18,829 bases of DNA, from NCBI GenBank assembly GCA_016946835.1, contig JACVTC010000560.1:1-18829 (forward strand), in the 5' to 3' direction. Both the position numbers and the translations under genes were made by a program. This stretch comes from Neocallimastix lanati (nom. inval.) (Eukaryota; Neocallimastigomycota; Neocallimastigomycetes; Neocallimastigales; Neocallimastigaceae). Each line of letters opens with the position of its first letter. The first letter of the stretch is position 1. Below, in pieces: positions 16,878 to 18,829 of the stretch. The notes under the pieces were generated by a model, which ran no database searches, was not told the DNA's origin, and saw only the letters and a program-made list of their open reading frames with translations.

Positions 16878-16996
16878 TAATTATATTAGTATAAAACAAA
16901 GATAAATTTATTTTTTTTTGTTATTAAATATATTTTTAAAGTAAACATATTTTTAAATTGGATATCATAGCATTAATACCATTTTTAAATTTTCAA

Positions 16997-17890
16997 ATGG
17001 CTGAAAATAAAATCAATTTTAAAGAATTAAAAAAGGAATTAAAAGATATCGAGAAAATTTCAAAGGAAAATCTCGATATCAAATCTTGGGAATCAGAAAT
17101 CCGATTATGGATAAAACTTGAGGAAGTTACTGATCCCAAAAAGATTTTTACCGCCTGCTTACTCACGTCTACTGGAGAGCCTCGCGAAGTTATCCAGGAT
17201 TTAATTGAAAGTTACAATACCGATTCTGAATCAGAAAGTGAGGACGAAGAAGAAGAAGAATCTGATTCAGAAGAAAAGAAAAAAGATGAATATCCTTCCT
17301 TAAAGGAAATTGTAGAAGCAATAGAAACTTTTTATGGTCTTAAAGAAGACCAGAATATGTTACTTCGTGAGCTCCGTGCTTTAAGAATTAAAAGAAATGA
17401 GCGAGTAAAAGACTTTAATACTCGTTTCCGATCCATATATTTGAAATTAGATAAGAAAAGAAAGAAGCGAGTCAGTGTTCTTGATTATATTGATACTCTT
17501 AGGAACAATGAAGAAGCTTGGAAAAAGGTCTCCCTTAAGGATGACATTTCTTTAAATCGGGCGTTTGACATTGCCGAAAAAGTTGATAGAGTAATGAATT
17601 TGAGACCCTCAAAAGAGTACTCAACTGAAATTGTCAACCCAAGAATAAATATCAGGAATAATTATCAAAACAACAGAAAGGTAGTAAGAGAGAATTATGA
17701 AGTTAGAAGCCCAAAAAGAAATAAAGATTACGAATTGGAGGACTTAACAAAAAAAATGAAAAATCTTACCATTAAAGCCTGTTTTTATTGTAGCGATCCA
17801 GGACATTTGCAGTATAATTGTCCTAAGTTAAATGCAATTATTCAAGAAAATAAGAAACGGTTATATAGTGGAAAATCTTTAAACCACTAA
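16997..17890 (+). CDS. Gag of element D
   Basis: A 297-residue homologue of B's Gag. The start is the ATG in CAAATGGCT; upstream codons of the open frame begin only with a non-ATG. Conserved blocks are KELKKELK, LDIKSWESEI, ACLLTSTGEPRE and KEDQNMLLRELRALRIKRNE. The linker that is Ser-rich in B is strongly acidic here (Asp/Glu/Ser, residues ~75-100). The zinc knuckle CFYCSDPGHLQYNC is at residues 262-275. The frame is complete, so Gag may still be made even though pol is broken. It ends one codon after a T TTA AAC heptamer. Confidence 0.92.
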   Translation: MAENKINFKELKKELKDIEKISKENLDIKSWESEIRLWIKLEEVTDPKKIFTACLLTSTGEPREVIQDLIESYNTDSESESEDEEEEESDSEEKKKDEYPSLKEIVEAIETFYGLKEDQNMLLRELRALRIKRNERVKDFNTRFRSIYLKLDKKRKKRVSVLDYIDTLRNNEEAWKKVSLKDDISLNRAFDIAEKVDRVMNLRPSKEYSTEIVNPRINIRNNYQNNRKVVRENYEVRSPKRNKDYELEDLTKKMKNLTIKACFYCSDPGHLQYNCPKLNAIIQENKKRLYSGKSLNH

Positions 17891-17930
17891 AAGGGAGAGG
17901 AAGCACTCCCTATAAAAATAAAATAGCTTC
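17878..17930 (+). promoter_or_regulatory. -1 frameshift signal with pseudoknot (D)
   Basis: T TTA AAC (17878-17884) in gag phase, 8-nt spacer, GGGAG (17893-17897) with CTCCC (17906-17910), and loop GAAGC (17900-17904) with GCTTC (17926-17930). The A-rich crossing loop is 15 nt against 12 in B. The block GGGAGAGGAAGCACTCCC is identical to B. Confidence 0.9.
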
Positions 17931-18829
17931 ATTACAATACAAATCCATTCCTAGTAGTACAAATGATTATAATAAGGAAGAAAAAGAAGATGCTTCCTAT
18001 ACTAATGAAACTCACAAAGAATCCGATAATGAGAATGATGTAGAATTTATAGTTAGTGCGACAAAAAGGAAGTTGACGACTAACGATGAAACTAGTGAAA
18101 ATAATGAAAAGAGACAACGTAAAAGTCTCAAAGATAATCCTACCCCTATAACAACTCCTGCAATAAGAAAGATAAAAGAGAAGGAAATAGAAAATAGAAT
18201 AATTGTTAAAAATAAAAATCAACTACATCCTTCGATAATGGCGCAGCCTAATATAAATATTGAGAAAGCCAAAGAAAAACAAATTCGGAATAAAGAAAGA
18301 GCTAACTTTGGAAATAACAAGGGAAAAAGGAAGGAAAGGGAGGATAATATTACTATAAGAGAAAAGCAAAGTCTGGATTCTTCAAAACAAAGAAATAGCA
18401 TCAGTACTACTAGTGATAAAATGCATCAACGATTAAATAAATTAATCGATAATGAAAACGATAAAATTATTAAAACAAAACAAATCAATGAAATGGAAGT
18501 TATTGAAGTTCCTGAAAAGCTTAATGACGAAGGTCATGAGAATATTACATTACAGAAGCTCATAGATTTTCAAGAGCCTAAAGAAAAAGCAACAATTAGT
18601 AGAACGCTTAGGAACATCAAGATGTGTAAGGATCAGGAAGAATATGATGTTTTACAAGATTTGAATGAAACCAAGTGTAATATTAGTTTCGGTCAGCTCC
18701 TCAATGTTTCTCCAAAAGTCAGAAGTCAAGTAAGTCAAGGATTAAAATTAGAAAAACCTGAAAAGAAAATAATAGGTGCATTAACAATACTATTGCTGCT
18801 GCTACTTTGGTAAATAATATTGATCACTC
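17884..18829 (+). pseudogene. Start of pol of element D, frameshifted
   Basis: The -1 frame is open from the slippery site to a stop at 18811-18813 and encodes the Pol linker: KGRGSTP right after the slip, then SLKDNPTPITTPA, PSIMAQPNIN and EEYDVLQDLNETKCNISFGQ, then PKVRSQVSQGLKLEK. All have close counterparts in B. After IIGA (18780) the homology to B continues in the next frame (INN…ATLVNNIDH), which a single missing base near 18780 explains. The protease and later domains are beyond the window. A sequencing error cannot be excluded. Confidence 0.8.

Larger units (their letters stand above)
14703..16996 (+). other. Long leader of element D
   Basis: A 2.3-kb non-coding stretch before gag. 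It has three less AT-rich islands (about 14750-14930, 15130-15405 and 16125-16410) separated by A- and T-runs (for example 14990-15022, 15607-15638, 15687-15720), several short hairpins and a four-hairpin array directly before gag. Several ATGs occur, so the ATG depletion of B's leader is not preserved, fitting a decaying copy. No coding frame of note. Confidence 0.65.
13839..18829 (+). mobile_element. Element D: older relative of B, cut by the window end
   Basis: Has a 5' LTR, the same 17-base primer site as B, a 2.3-kb leader with its own hairpin array, a full gag, the conserved frameshift signal and the first part of pol. Gag and pol are clearly homologous to B but diverged throughout, so it is a separate lineage of the same group. 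A single-base frameshift in pol suggests it is dead. Most of pol and the 3' LTR lie beyond the window. Confidence 0.9.

Noticed and set aside
14679-16996. Spliced intron or hidden gene in the long leader of D
   Set aside because: No convincing exon-sized coding frame or consistent splice signals can be picked out in such AT-rich sequence.

Overview
This looks like a repeat-rich intergenic block from a very AT-rich eukaryotic nuclear genome. Long A and T homopolymers, AAT-coded Asn runs, a eukaryotic-type serine tRNA gene and Ty3/Gypsy-type LTR retrotransposons suggest an early-diverging fungus with extreme AT content, such as an anaerobic gut fungus. A glomeromycete or an amoebozoan is not excluded. 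No ordinary host protein gene is visible. The only host gene I can support is the tRNA-Ser(CGA) near the left edge.

Layout, left to right. Bases 1-189 are unassigned flank. An intact tRNA-Ser(CGA) lies on the minus strand at 190-271. Element A (287-3889) has near-identical ~660-bp LTRs around a dead gag-like frame and no reverse transcriptase, so it looks non-autonomous. A 22-nt 5' piece of a second tRNA-Ser follows (3889-3910, minus strand). Element B (3925-12805) is a complete, apparently intact Ty3/Gypsy element: ~1.05-kb LTRs, a 1.6-kb structured leader, gag, and pol in the -1 frame (protease, RT, RNase H, integrase). A solo LTR, C, occupies 12810-13834. Element D (13839 to the window end) is an older relative of B with a 5' LTR, a 2.3-kb leader, gag and the start of a frameshifted pol.

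How it fits together. LTRs A and B start 15 and 14 nt from the 5' ends of their tRNA sequences, on the divergent side, which is the spacing expected of Ty3-like targeting to RNA polymerase III start sites. B, C and D share the same 4-base junction tttg, as if each newer element had inserted at the same base between the tRNA and the older one. In that reading D is oldest and B youngest.

Two RNA-level systems in B and D stand out. First, just upstream of gag are tandem arrays of small bulged hairpins (five in B, four in D). The sequences differ but the architecture is the same, with compensatory stem changes. Second, the gag end carries a slippery T TTA AAC and an H-type pseudoknot, both conserved between B and D, which would make Gag-Pol by -1 frameshifting. 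All structures and counts were found by eye; no folding or database search was run.
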